A DNA stretch of 64,000 bases from Ignelater luminosus. Its lineage: Eukaryota > Arthropoda > Insecta > Coleoptera > Elateridae. The DNA lies in contig VTPC01005952.1 in assembly GCA_011009095.1 (NCBI GenBank), positions 52,775-116,774 of the forward strand. Direction: 5' to 3'. The notes beneath the pieces are model-generated. The model saw only the letters and a list, made by a program, of their open reading frames with translations. It was not told the DNA's origin and did not search any database. The stretch's first letter is position 1, and each line of letters begins with the position of its first letter. This document shows positions 11,801 to 24,099 of the stretch, one piece after another. The position numbers were made by a program, and so were the translations under genes.

Positions 11801-11905
11801 GTTGTCATGACACGTAGCTCTCTCAAGAAGGTGATTGGAAAACGTCGCCCGAGTCGTCATTGTATTTAGCTCTGTCGAGAATGTTAATGGAGGGCAAAGC
11901 CCGTT
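11800..11905 (+). repeat. Outlying satellite monomers
   Basis: TGACACGTAGCTCTCTCAAG at 11806 and ATTTAGCTCTGTCGAGAATG at 11866, followed by TTAATGGAGGGCAAAGCCCG, are the same monomers as the 9.2-11.3 kb array. They show that about 500 bp of other DNA was inserted into, or built within, a once longer array. Confidence 0.75.
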
Positions 11906-11909
11906 AACT

Positions 11910-14900
11910 GTTTGAGAGTCACTCTATGGAGCCCCTAAAAGAAACCTAATAGACAAAAACGTTATGTATTATAGTTTGCCGACATCTTCCGATCACCATC
12001 CGTTTTTTTCCAAGAGGGTTAAAAGATGAAAACGCAGCAGGCACACCGAGACAAAGTCGAAGGTGGTGCAGCAGAAATCTGCGTGATTTAGGTTTACCTC
12101 AATATTAGATTTTATTCTTTTCAAGCCTTTTGTTAGGTAATCTAATCATTCTACATTCCTTTGCGGTATTTTGCAAATTCGGCAGACTACTTCCTGATTC
12201 TGCTAAAAAGGAATTTTTCTAAGTCGTTTCTCTCTTCATTATTTAACATTTTAACTATGTGTTGCCTAAACTCTTTCTCAGCGCCGAAGGATTTGAATGA
12301 TTGATCCTGTAATAGTAGCACGGCTATCGTTCTTTCTGTGTTCTCCAAAGAAACTAATTTGCTCATTGGCGTGAAACTACATATCTAACCAAACATCAAA
12401 GTTGCAACATCCTACCAGAAGACCAGGGTCATTTCAGTTTATAAGATTTTCATGATTTCTGTTGCTACGGATATTGCAGGACATTTAAATGCACTCCTTC
12501 AGTTTCCCCGGTAACAACAGATCTTCAGCACAGCCCGTAGCATTTTTGCATTTTCTCATGTTTTCTGTACTCTTTCTCCTAGACTTAATTCACAGCAGCT
12601 GTCTGATAGTAAGAACTTTACGACATTTAGGTCCGAGTTCAAGTTCGTAGTTCCACATCTTGCTCTTTAAAAAGTATGTTATCAATCTGTCTACCAAAAA
12701 GATTGTTTTTTCTTAATAGCAAAAAGTAGCCTTCTAATCAAAATCAGAAACCTTGGAACGATTTTCAATTTTGTATCCATCCTGGTTCACCTAGCTAAAA
12801 AAGCTTTTTGTAGTTACTATTGCTCTTTAGATGGTTGCTGAACTTTTAGTCTTCATCAATCTTAGGTTTTACATTAAATTAATTCATGAAATATTTCCAG
12901 AAACAAATGCCTCTTGAAAGACTAGTTTCTAATGACTTGACCTTTCTATGTTTTAAGTCAAAAACCATAGAATTCTAAAAATGGTTTTGATATATTAGCT
13001 ATTTGGTTATTCTCAGTATCCATTTCTTTCGGTAACTTTCCTTCTGCAGTTTCATTTCAGATCTCTAGAAAAGATCCTGCTGTTAATAGCTTTGTAAATT
13101 TCTGGTATAGTTTGTTTCATAATCTTAATGATACCCAACAGCTTGATCATAGCAAACTTTGCTTTGAAGATTTTGAGATCAGTATCATCGATCAGCCTTT
13201 TTCTTCTAGCCTATCCAACTTTTTTGTTCTTTGTATTCATCTTTGTTTTTTGATCTCTTTTATTCTTTGGATCTTCTCTGTGTTCTGATTAACTGCATTT
13301 CCACCTTATTCTTTTGTTTCTTGGTTCTCCTGAAGATTTGGAAATATTCTTTAGATCTTCCTATACTTTCTAGTTTGTTCTTTAATCATACGTTCGTTAA
13401 TTCAGGTTTCGTCAAAAGTCTTATTTTGTTTAATAAGTCAGAAATTTTGTTCCAACTTTTTTTTTACTTTGTATTTTACTTTATGTTCTAACCCTTAGCT
13501 TTTCCTATTTTTTTTTTCTTAATGTGGACTTTACTAAAATACTGGTCATCAAAAGTAGCTTCTTCATAAATCATAATCGCTGAGGTTTTTCCCTCAAAAT
13601 ATATTTTTCTATCCTTTTTGTTTTTTAAATTAGTTGATATGCAAATTTTCATGGAGGAGCTAAACTATCTTAGGTAATTGATCTACAAGCCATTACGCAG
13701 CAATTTCCGAATATTCTTCCTTTTTACCTTGAGCTTTCCGAGGTGTGTGTTTATTGCTTCCTTTTCAATTTTCCAACTTTTTTTATCAATAGAAAACTGA
13801 TATTTTCGTTATTACCAGCATCTAATAGATGTATTTTTTATTATTAAATTATTAGGCAGTACGGAAAGTATGTATATCGTTTATAGAGCCTAGAAAAAAC
13901 AAAATCAATAAAGTTCCATTAATTTTTAGTTTGCTCTCAGAACCTAAAAATCCTCATCCGAAAAATGCGGACAGGTAACTAGTCCGGTTGAAAATGGGAA
14001 TAGTGGCCGAAGCAATTAAAACTTTTCACCCTTGCAAATTGTTAATATTTAATGAAGTACAATTAGCCTTTCTAAAATGTGTACCGTATCGACTATTTTA
14101 TTGCCCTTAACTTGTTGTAATCAATGCAGGAGACTTAAATAAAGATTAAAGCGGAGCATTCAAAGTATTTTCAGTATACATTGTGTAAATCCATTAGCTT
14201 CGCTTTGTCTTCTTTAGTTAAGCTCTTTTAAGAAACAGTTTTCGTTTTTATTCTTTGCCTATTCTTCTCGTTTCTAGTCAATACTTTGCATTACCTTAAT
14301 GCTAATCGAAAATTCAATCAGAAATAGCTTTTTCTAAAGCCTTAAAAAAGTTTGTCGAACTTTTATATTTTGCATACACAAATCATCAACTAAAGTTCTC
14401 TTATATTTCCTTATTTTCCGCAAGATATTGAAACCAATAACACGTTCACGCAGATACATACATATACAAAAGTTAAATTTGTCTAACTTAAAGTTAAGGG
14501 TGTAGGTTATACCAGCGAGAGTTAATATTGACTTCGCGATAGTCTTCCGCTCGAAAAAACAACTTCTTTCAGCGGAGGCCGAGTAGCTTAACACAAACAC
14601 AAGTTTAATTTCACCTGGCTTTATAAAAGGGAGAGGAAATTTCTACAACTGAGAACTATATATATACCCCTCCATAAGCTACGTAAATATCCATTATCTC
14701 GACACTTTGTTACGGTACAAAAGACAGGAACTTCAAATTAGTTAGAGCCTTTATTGCTGTTATTATTATTATCACTATGTATACACACAACAACTAAAGT
14801 AAGAAGTTTTATGGTTCATCGTGTAATTATGAATTTAATTAGAAAGTTCTCTGATGCTAATCGATAGGATTAAGTTTGATTTGTACAGGATCTAGAATAA

Positions 14901-16860
14901 CATTGGATTTTTTAAGACCTTTCAGGATTCTTTTTAATTAGACATGAACTTTTCAAATCAACAAAAGATAACTTGAGTTTAAAATTTAAATTTAAATTTC
15001 CATTCAAGACTGTAATTCCAACCAAGATGGAATAACTCGTTTGCTGATTCTTCACGAAATTCAAGCAAACATCTGATCTAATAGTCAAGGGTATGGAGCA
15101 AGATGATTGGCGAGATTAGACAAATCTCAAGAAAGATAAAAGAAACTTCTGGCAATATTAGTAGGAAAAGCCAGAATTACTATCAGAAAGTTAAATGGAG
15201 ATGATGGACCTTATAGATCATTACAAGTTTCGGTCTCTATTTTTTCCAATGATGCAGAAAAAAATCCACTTGGCAAAAATGTAAAAAAGAAGTTGAGACA
15301 CTTCTTTGCTATTTAGGTTAAATATGAAGAACTTAAACGATTGGAACTGGGACCTTCGGCGTAGAGAGGCTTCAAAGAAAGAATTGAATTCTCTTGGCAT
15401 TTGTAAGAAACTCAAGTAAGTTCAGCAAAAAATCAGAAGAGATACAGCAGAATAAATCAGTAGAGATATTGAAGAGGAAGAATAAACAGAGAACATACAT
15501 TGGTTTCCTTGTCAAATTTTTTGTCACTGTCACTACCACTAACAGGCCGACTGCAACAGTAAGGCGATTCGGTTTATAGGACAGCTAAGTTTAACAGTTC
15601 TTCTGATTTAAGTTTGACTCAAATTCCAAGCAAAAACAGCTGTTAGCTGTTTCATCCTGTGTCATCTTCAAGTTGGTAACTACAATATTGGCAAGCCCGT
15701 TTTTATGGTTATCGCTATGAACCGGATTGATTTACTTAAGGCAAACAGTTTGATTAGAGGATTATTACTGTGAATACAATTTCGACAAAAGTTGTTTCCA
15801 TGGCAATAATCCTCTAGTTAAATTCAACCAAACATTGAGAAAATAAACTTCACTTGTATATCAGGAAAAATTGAGCAATTCACAGTGGAAAGTAGAGTTA
15901 GCTACATAAATATTTAAGATGTAACATGATCATCGTTATTTCGGCTTTCCTGTAAGGCTTTCAGTCTCTTCAACCTCAAAAGTGGTTGTTAGACGCAGCA
16001 ACGCGGTGTCGTGGAAAAACGAATAAGTGAAGACTTTTACTTGAATTATTGAAGGTGCAACATGGTGGTGATGATGCCATTGGGTTGGCAGCTTTTCAAG
16101 ATCCCACTTCCACATTTTGCAAATTACTAAAGCGGAACCATCAGAGATAGCATATACCCTTGGCAAAACACAGAAACTCCAGACAAACCAGCAAAGCGTT
16201 TAGTCTCAGAAGATTCAAGAATTAAAATAACACTAAGTTTCCATTAAAAGTACAACAGAAAGGAAACCTAAAGAGTATCAAAAAAAACTTTTTGATTACT
16301 TGATAAATGGATTCTAAAGACAAAAAGAAACTGATTGCATTAATGGCAGTTCACAAGGCCACAATGAAAAATTCTTCAAGAGACAGGATGATAAGTACAA
16401 AAATTTTGCCTTCTACTTATTTACACTTACATGGAAGTAGACGTCATTAGCTAGAATACTAATGCAATCTTTACAACTGAACAAGGCCGTATGCTTTTTA
16501 TGGAATCCGATATTGAGGATATCCGGTTAATGCAAACCCAAATACAAAAATTGAAATTTCCAGTTTCTTTCACTTAAACTGCTGAACAAAAATTCAATAA
16601 ATTTAAAAATCACATTTAGAGAGCAAGTGGAAAAACCATGAGGTATTAAACATACGACAACAGGGTAGTAATCCTTGGTACGCAAGGACATTCACAATAG
16701 AAATGTAGAAATGAAACCAATTTTGTTTAAAAACTATACAAAAACGAAGAATCTGAACACCATCTATACAGAGATACAGAAGCATGCAAGAAGCTATCTA
16801 GGTCAGCAGAGTAGAGAAACAATTTGAAGACTCCATTTAAAGAAAATCGTCTTGCGACTA
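11910..16860. other. AT-rich stretch without a recognisable gene
   Basis: Between about 12.0 and 13.9 kb the plus strand is markedly T-rich, which would suit a decayed A-rich LINE frame on the minus strand, but I could not read any RT or endonuclease motif. Short TAT-type microsatellite at 14762-14775. An unrecognised minus-strand frame (15936-16166) contains a run of five His and matches nothing I know. Confidence 0.5.
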
Positions 16861-16869
16861 AGTTAATTT

Positions 16870-18399
16870 CTTTTAACGCCGTAATGGTCTATCGGTAAAG
16901 AAACCACAACCACTGGAATCTCGTAGAGAAAAGACAACAGATCTCTTCTTAATCAACCAATATTTTCAATTTTCAGAAAACCTATCGTCAGATTGAAGCT
17001 TTATGACTAGCCAAAGGCAATTTGGAACTTGGACGAATCAAGGCTCAAGGTTGTAGGAGCAAAAGGAAAACCTTGCTCGCGAGTAACAGCAGGTTCTAGC
17101 AAAGAGGATATTAGGGTCCTGGCTGTTGCAAATGCTGCTGGGGAAAAACGCCTGGATTAGCAATTTTCAAAGGCAACACTGTGTGTAACGCAGATTCCTA
17201 AATATAATGAATTGCAAAGTGCACCAATGTTATTTGCCGCAAGTGCTAATGGTTGGATGCAAGGTGCTTAACAACTCACAGTCTAAGCGAACGTCGACTG
17301 CTACAATAGACTATCCTTATCGCAAACATCAAGAACTGAAGCATTCGAAGAACTTGGCCCCAGCACATCGCAAGAGGTTGAAGATATATCTGGAGTAGAA
17401 CTCATACACGCACCTGCTGAAGGCTACTTAATTAACGAATAGTCCACCTCCCAAAACTCCCATCATGAGATAAGCTATCATTATAAAGTTATTTACAACT
17501 TTTACAAATTAAGCGTGTGCTTATTTTTGTAAAAACTCAAGCAGTCTGTGAAGCCAAGCCAAAGACAGATTCATCGTGTAGTAAAGTACAGGCTATTAGA
17601 GGTCCATCATTGATTTATCGTCTGTGGTCGGATGTCAAGTGAAATTTTTCGAAATTATTTTAAGAAGACCTTCACAGACATTCGACCTGTATTAATATAC
17701 GTTGGACATGCTTTGCATGTTGATAGTCAGTTAATGGAAAGAGCCACTTATTGCCGCTACTAGATCTGTTTGTATTTAGTTCATTTGAATTGATTTCCGA
17801 GCAAAAGCTAATAACATGGCAACGCAGGCACCAAGGAATTAAAGTACTGAAGGTACAGTTTTCAATTTTATTAAATTGCGAGTGGTTTCAGGAAAGATTC
17901 TATTATACCCTTTCAATGATAATTGATAACATTGTCTCTGCTGACAAGTCTTGATAATTATGCCGACGGGGTGGTATCCATACAAACCCCACAGGAAGCA
18001 AGAATAAACGACGTCATGACCTTACATCCCTTCATTTTGTTCGAAGGAGTGATCTTACAAACATCAAAACAGGACAAAAGTCTCCCAATTTTAAAATGAA
18101 AACGTTTAGCTCCAGGTGCAGAAATAATAACTGCCAGTCAGTTGCATCTGACAGCAGATGAAGACCCAAGTCAAAGACTATGCAATGCAAAAGGCACCAA
18201 AACAGCTCTCGTTTATACCAGTAACTCGAAAGATGATGTAGAATATATTGATACTGATGATAATTACCTAAGTTCAACTGGGCAAGACAATCATCCGGAT
18301 CTAGACTTTAAAAACATTAGTGAAGGTCGGTGGATTTTAGTTAAATATGCAACTAAAGAGACTTTACAACCTTTTGTATGTGTTGAAAATAAGAGATAG
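16870..18399 (+). pseudogene. Pogo/jerky-type (DDE_1) transposase remnant
   Basis: Pieces in order: LSVKKPQPLESRREKTTD and FLINQYF (the linker after the DNA-binding half), then WNLDESRLKVVGAKGKPCSR, where the Asp at 17032-17034 is the first catalytic residue, then AGSSKEDIRVLAVANAAGEK, then APMLFAASANGWMQG (the usual TxxGWM block). The second and third catalytic blocks are not readable between 17.3 and 18.0 kb. The C-terminal tail is readable again: KRLAPGAEIITASQL followed by DEDPSQR (compare the KK/R-LxxxPGKSIS-x-DL tail of this family), then GRWILVKYATKETLQPFV to the stop at 18399. In-frame stops and frame changes make it dead. The N-terminal CENP-B-like DNA-binding half and the inverted repeats were not found. 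Confidence 0.72.
18142..18399 (+). CDS. Open C-terminal segment of the pogo/jerky remnant
   Basis: Longest uninterrupted frame of the element (85 codons from the first ATG, with continuity upstream through KRLAPGAEIITASQL). It is acidic in the first half (DDVEYIDTDDNY) and ends in WILVKYATKETLQPFVC. I recall similar W-x-LVxF/Y-x-x-K tails at the C-terminus of jerky-like transposon proteins; their role is unknown. Listed separately because it alone would look like a small gene; the context says it is transposon tail. Confidence 0.5.
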   Translation: MHLTADEDPSQRLCNAKGTKTALVYTSNSKDDVEYIDTDDNYLSSTGQDNHPDLDFKNISEGRWILVKYATKETLQPFVCVENKR

Positions 18400-18812
18400 A
18401 AGTAAAATTTGCGAAGCAATATAAAAATAAATGTTTCGCCAGAAGAGATAAAAAAATTGCGTGTTATACGGCTCCGGGACCAAAGTCAATTTTCTGGCGA
18501 TCGCCAGTCTTTTAATAGCATTAAAGTGAACAATAGGGGGTGTCTAATGAAGAAAAACTAAAAGACATAAAAAGCGGGATAAGGGCTCAATTAGTATTTT
18601 AGATAAAATCATAGGAAGCTTGAAAAGACAAACCAGGTTAGTGCAGATATCAGTCATAAGCACAAACTCGAAACCTGAAATCAAAATACTGATCTGATAG
18701 GCAAATATCACAATAAAGAACAGAGCAGTATTTAGAATTATTTAGAAATAAAAACTTAAAAATTAAATAATAAGCAATAAGTAATATATTTCTAACCATA
18801 CAGGCTAAATAA

Positions 18813-21250
18813 ATGAGTGAAAGGCCTGCAAGCGATTTAGAATTCGAGGAAAATATAAGGGAAAAAGATAAAGATAGCCCCTAGAATATCACTGTAAGAA
18901 GTAAGATAACGAAAAGACCTCCGCTCAAAGGACAACAAGAAAGCAACGCAAAGGAAATGGAAGAGGTGAAAGACACGTCCTAAGGATTGGTGGAGGAAAT
19001 TAAACAGAATAAAGTGAGCATGACGGAACAAAACGGAAGAATGGAACAAATACTAAAAGCTACATACAAAACTTAGACAGAAAAATCGAAAAATTAGATT
19101 CCAAAGTGAAGCAACTAGAAAGAGAGAAAAAGAGAAATAAACTTCTAATAACCGAATATACACTGCAAGCTGAAAATAAATGAAATTGAAGGCAAAACAA
19201 GAACAACTTAAGACATGTAACAGAAGCGATAATTTATATAAACAATGATCTTACGTAGAAGGAAAAAGAGATACAGAAATATATAAAGGAATGTGTAAAG
19301 AAAGAAAGAAGCAAAGAAAATAAAACCAAACTTAGATATAAAAAACTAATACTAAATGCAGAGACGTGGGAATGGAACGAGAAAAAAGAAGAGCTGATAA
19401 AAGTAAATCAGAATAAAGAATACCCTCCGAAAAACTGAGCAAAAGAGAAAATAGAACGAATAATTATGATGACGAACAGGCGAGGAATAAAAACCGAGAA
19501 AGTTTAAGTAAAAAAAGATGAAAGAAAACAAAAGAAAAAGGAAAAAGCAAAGAGGTGGAAGTTAGCGACGTAGAATATACGAGGAATAAATGGGAAGGAG
19601 TGTTGGAAAGATTCAGTAATTAGCGAACTTTACCTTAATAAGTTATTTATGCTTGTAAATAACGATATATCGTACCTCCTACATAGAGTGCAGTACAATC
19701 TCTATTTCATTTATTTGTGTATCATTCGAACCTGTGGTTCGACCCTGGTATAACATCCCGCCTACTGACCTAGATACGAAGAACAGCTTTGGGGTCTTCT
19801 ATTCGGAACTAGGTCACCGCCCTCTCAATATCAAAACCTCTAAGATTACGGTATTATTATTATTATCGTTTATCGCTTGTTCTAAACCCTCTTAGCTCAC
19901 GGCTAGCTCGATTTTATATATGGTTACAGTACCGATGGGTCACTAATCCCAGTTTTATCCGTAACAGAAAATAGTACTGGACTATGTAATAGAACAAATG
20001 AACGTGAATGTACTCACAATAACAGAAATGAAAAAGAAAGGACAAGGATGCGCAGAAACGGTAAGGGGTAGAAAACACAGCCAGAGCACAATCAGCAGTG
20101 GTATGTATAATTGATAAGAGATTAATACGAGGTATAAGGGACTAGCAAAGTGTAACGGACCAAATACTAAGACTGGAAATAGAAAGAGATTTATGGACCA
20201 AATAAAGAAGCAAAGAAAGAAACAGATAAATTTTAAAACAAAGTGCAAGAAGAACAGAAGATTAATGTTGATAGGAGACTAGAATAGGAGAGTCGGAAAT
20301 AAACCACAGGAATCAGGAGGGAGAGTTGGAAAATTTGGAAAAAATAGGAAGAATAATAGAATACTGTGTGTTGTATAATATAATTGCAGGAAACACATTC
20401 GTTGAACATAAAAACATAAACAAATATACAAGAAATGCGAAGTAGGAACGAGAAGTCAAGACCTACTAATACTGAAGGAAAATAATTTGAGAAAAATTAG
20501 AGATATAAAAGTGAGAAGAGCCTGTGAAATCGAAAATGATCACTATCTACTTATGGCAATTATTAAAACGAAACTAACAGAAGAAAGAAGTCAAAGAAAA
20601 GGGCTAAAAATAGTAGAATATGTAAATAAAGACAGAGAGATTGCAGAACCAAAAAGTACAGGAAAAGTACCAGAAAAAAATAGCAGAGAAAATAAAACAA
20701 AAAAAAGACCAGGTAAACGAAATAGGCCTAGATGGACTATGGGAAGTTTTTAAGAAGATAATAACGGAAGCGGCAACTGCAACATGCGGTACTAACATAA
20801 ATACAAATAAAAGGAAACAAATACCTTGGTGAAACAATGAGATAAAGGAACAAATTAAAGAAAAGAAAAGAAAAGATGGAAGAAATATCTTAGAAATAAC
20901 AAAAACAAAGTTGATTATAAGGATTATCAAATACAAAAACAAAAAGTTAAAAATATGGTAAATACAGCGAAAGAGAAAGCATGGGAGGAATTTTAAATAA
21001 AGATGAAAAAAGACGCAGCAGGTAATGCTAAGATAGTCTACCAAACATTGAAAAGCCCAAGAAAAGAAAAACAGAACCCAATCTGAAACATCAAGAACAA
21101 GCAAGGGGAAATAATCACGGAGGAAAGTAAAATTATGGAACGATGGATGAAGTACTTCTCAGATCTGCTGGGAATAGGTGAAGAACAAGGGAAGGAAAAA
21201 CAAGAAGAAGGCAGTGAAGGAGAAGAAAGAGAGATCTGAAGAACAGAAGT
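18813..21250 (+). mobile_element. LINE with ORF1 and endonuclease but no RT
   Basis: The ATG at 18813 opens an ORF1-like, charged, coiled-coil-prone segment (EFEENIREKDKD ... EEIKQNKVSMTEQNGRMEQI; then DSKVKQLEREKKRNKLLI), continuing with INNDLT and EIQKYIKECVKKERSK, typical of ORF1 RNA-binding proteins of LINEs with an endonuclease. From about 19990 an APE-type endonuclease is readable in pieces (NVLTITEMKKKGQG; LYNIIAGNTFVEHKNINKYT; KVRRACEIENDHYLLMA in place of GSDHYLLMA). From 20640 follows the linker (KVQEKYQKKIAEKIKQKKDQ; KEKAWEEF; GEIITEESKIMERWMKYFSD). It stops just before the RT would start. LINEs normally lose the 5' end, so this copy was probably cut by a later deletion or insertion near 21250. 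Confidence 0.75.
19615..19975. other. Unclassified segment between ORF1 and endonuclease of the LINE
   Basis: About 360 bp that reads as neither ORF1 nor endonuclease. It contains GGTTCGACCC at 19735, resembling an RNA polymerase III box B, and a TAT microsatellite at 19850-19866, but no box A at the usual distance. It may be the LINE's inter-ORF spacer or a small non-autonomous insertion. Confidence 0.3.
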
Positions 21251-21259
21251 AGTAAGAGC

Positions 21260-23990
21260 GCTAGTTGTTAACTTGCTTTCTCGATGAGCTATTAGGCATC
21301 CAGGAATTTTCTTTAATAAACAATTTCGTCTCAATTCTACATGGGGAATATGACTATGGTACATCAAGCTATTCTACCAATTATCGAACCCTGTACATAT
21401 AATAAATCTTAATGCTTACCCCATAATGAATTTCACGAATTTTCATAACAGAGAATATTAAATATACTCCGTAGGAGTTAGTAAGTTTCGATAAGTTATT
21501 ATTTATATTAATAGCCATAAAGATAAAGTCTATAAAAAGTACATAATTGAGGAAAATGTAGGTAAGTATTTAAGTACTTAGAAGACTTATTCGAACATTG
21601 TATAAGCTTCATTGTAGGTTCTAACAATATAGTTATACGCCTCGTTTTGTAGTTCCACTACTAAACTACGTTAATACTCTGGGAAAGTAACATTTGTGCA
21701 AAACTAATACCTACACGTCATAACAATCAAAGTTCGATTAAATACGTCCGATATTACTGTAGTCGTATTACTGAGTACATCGAATTACAGTTCACGAGAA
21801 CGTCATGTAATAATAATAATATTAAATTACAAAATATTTCCACTGCTTTATTACCTAAATCCCTTCTCTATCATGGTATCAAGATTAAAGTGGAAACAAA
21901 ACAAAATTGAAATTACACTAATGAAGCACGACACCATCCTCTCACCTGAATTAAATATTTAATGCATTCATTAATCATTACCTGCACGCCACTTATCTCA
22001 CATTACACTTAAAAAAAATTGCTATTTGAATTTAAGGATTTGATACACAAACCCCAGAATTTATCTTGATTAGTATGAAGTATAAAAATAAAAGAAAGGG
22101 GGGGTTAATGGCTTTATCACTTTCATATCCGGTTTTCTCATCGTCATTGTCCCTGTGCTCCATTAGCACATTATGATTTGCTAATTTGAACTCTATTCTG
22201 AAAGCCAAGCATTTTAGGATAATGAGCTTTTAATTATTTATTAAATGTGCAAAGCAATTTCCGCTTTGAGATGCGATATACTACAGTAGCAAAAAATGGT
22301 AAATGTGTATATCCTAAATTCGTTCCAAAAATGAACTGTAGATTTTTATATTTCTACACTTTAAAGTCAAAGTTTATTGTTATACATTTACCTGTAATTA
22401 TTAAAATGTAGAAGTAAATATGTTCTTTGAGAATGTAAATGATCTAGATAATTAGTAAACTGTGCAAGAAAGTTTGTGGTCCAAAGTGTTCCAAACTAGT
22501 AAAGTTTATCATCTCGACTGGTTTAACATTGGCATCAATACACACCACAGACTAACTAAAGAATTAGTTATTTATTTGGTAATACAACAAGCAAAATTTC
22601 CTTTCTTCTATATTCAGATTCTGTTTATATCTTTTGTCTACTACAATCTGTATAGCTGTTTTGGGAAATAAGTTTAAATATCTCCAATGTCTCTTTTCGG
22701 AAATATGTAAAACTAAATGAGAAACTTAAAAGTGGAAATAGCTACAGTGGTGTATTCAAAAAGGGAAAATGAAAGAAAGGGCAGAACAGTTTTGTTTCGG
22801 ATTTCTTTTCGATGGTGTTCATCTTTCCTTATTACAGGAAGAAGATTTAATAAACACTCCTAACCACCTGATCTACAACTCAAGAGAAATGGGATTTTAG
22901 GAAAGCGAAAATCCTGAAAGCGAGTTGATACTTTGGAAGACGCTTCTCAGATTTTGGAGAAGGAATTCTACAAGTGCGCCCGTTAAGAAGATGCTGATAA
23001 GTTTTTAGATCTCCCAGACCGACTAAAAGGGACTCAATTGAAATATTTCATTACAGTTGTTTTTTTAATAAATAAACGTGCTAGAAGCAGAATATAGCAG
23101 ATCTTTAAGAAACTATCTCTAGGTAGACGAAGAAAAAAAAGATGGAATGCTCGAGAAAAAATCCCTTAAACAGTCTTAGGATAGCGTTTGATCCTTGTAC
23201 AAACAAAGTCCTGCCTGGAAACTGATAACTGTTACCAAATGGAAAAGACAAATGGTCGCTGTCCATAGCACACTGGCATTCCGGGCTACCAGCCCCGCAC
23301 TCTGCTCCACGCATACAAAATTTTCATCTGACCTGTTATTGGCTACAGATCTACCAGTTTCTCAACCGTCCACCGCAGTCTACAGCAGATCGGAAGTAGA
23401 GAAAGAAAACATCTGCAGGAAGATTCTCGTCTTGGAACACAACCACCCTTTGATGAAAATTTGAAGTGTCTTCGATGGAGTTTCTGAGGAGTTGCTAAAT
23501 GATGAAGGTGATCAACCAGGACAAAGTGCACATTCTTTGAACCTCTCCAAGGAAGAGTCGAATAAGACACCAACCTCAAGGATACTTTCGATTCTACCCC
23601 CCAACTGTTTACTTTTAGGATCATTGTGGGGGCGCCTTTGGGGTCTTATGGCGTCCTGTTCTCTTCTTTGTCTCTTATTCTGTTCTCTTCGATGGTTCTT
23701 CGTCGCCTAAATCGTCTGTTGACAAGAGAGAGTTGTGCACCGATCAAAGAGATTATCGCTAGCACGCGCAGGTTTGATCTCAGACGTTAAGTTAGTACAG
23801 CGATTATCTCAAGACGTAGACTGCATTTTGAATGTGCCATTATTCAACTCAACTACAACAGAAGATAGGATGAAAGGCAAAATTTCTGCGCTTTCTTAAG
23901 AATTATGTGAAATTCTAAAATAAAAGATACAAGTAACGTGTTTTGTTTTATTGTAGTTTTATATTTGTAGTTTCCTTATTTACCTCTATA
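21260..23990. other. Stretch without a recognisable gene
   Basis: AT-rich to about 22.9 kb. From 22.9 to 23.9 kb the composition is more balanced and carries two adjacent plus-strand frames (23195-23464, 23492-23710) and an overlapping minus one (23343-23624); none matches a family I know. The step in composition suggests an old inserted element whose identity I cannot support. Confidence 0.4.
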
Positions 23991-23995
23991 CCAAC

Positions 23996-24060
23996 GTATT
24001 GGCTCAGTGGTATCACAAATCAACTGTCTCGCATTTGGCCATCTTGTTTCTCATTACACT
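23996..24060 (+). repeat. tRNA-like SINE head, decayed (tentative)
   Basis: ATTGGCTCAGTGGTATCAC fits a D-arm with a perfect RNA polymerase III box A (TGGCTCAGTGG), followed by an anticodon-arm-like stretch ending TCTCGCATTTGG. The box B region (CTTGTTTCTCATTAC) is only loosely like GGTTCGAATCC. Could be the 5' end of a tRNA-derived SINE or chance. Confidence 0.2.
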
Positions 24061-24099
24061 TCTGAAGTACTAACTTGCATAAAACTGTGAATTCTTTTT

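Noticed and set aside
9158-11860. Overlapping open frames of 60-170 codons on both strands
   Set aside because: They follow the satellite monomers, repeating the same peptide words (KCHYGS, VERAKCH), and are by-products of the tandem array.
12000-13900. T-rich plus strand suggesting a LINE frame on the minus strand
   Set aside because: I translated parts of it and saw charged, Lys/Asn-rich text but no RT, endonuclease or ORF1 motif. Composition alone does not support an element.
19734-19744. GGTTCGACCC as a tRNA or SINE box B
   Set aside because: No box A at the expected 30-60 bp upstream on the same strand, and no cloverleaf could be drawn.
20604-21104. 166-codon minus-strand hydrophobic frame resembling a membrane protein
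   Set aside because: It lies antisense to the Lys-rich linker of a LINE; A-rich coding strands give Phe/Leu-rich antisense frames.
23100-23900. Possible retroelement segment with balanced composition and adjacent frames
   Set aside because: No recognisable domain, no paired end repeats. The open frames could be due to composition.
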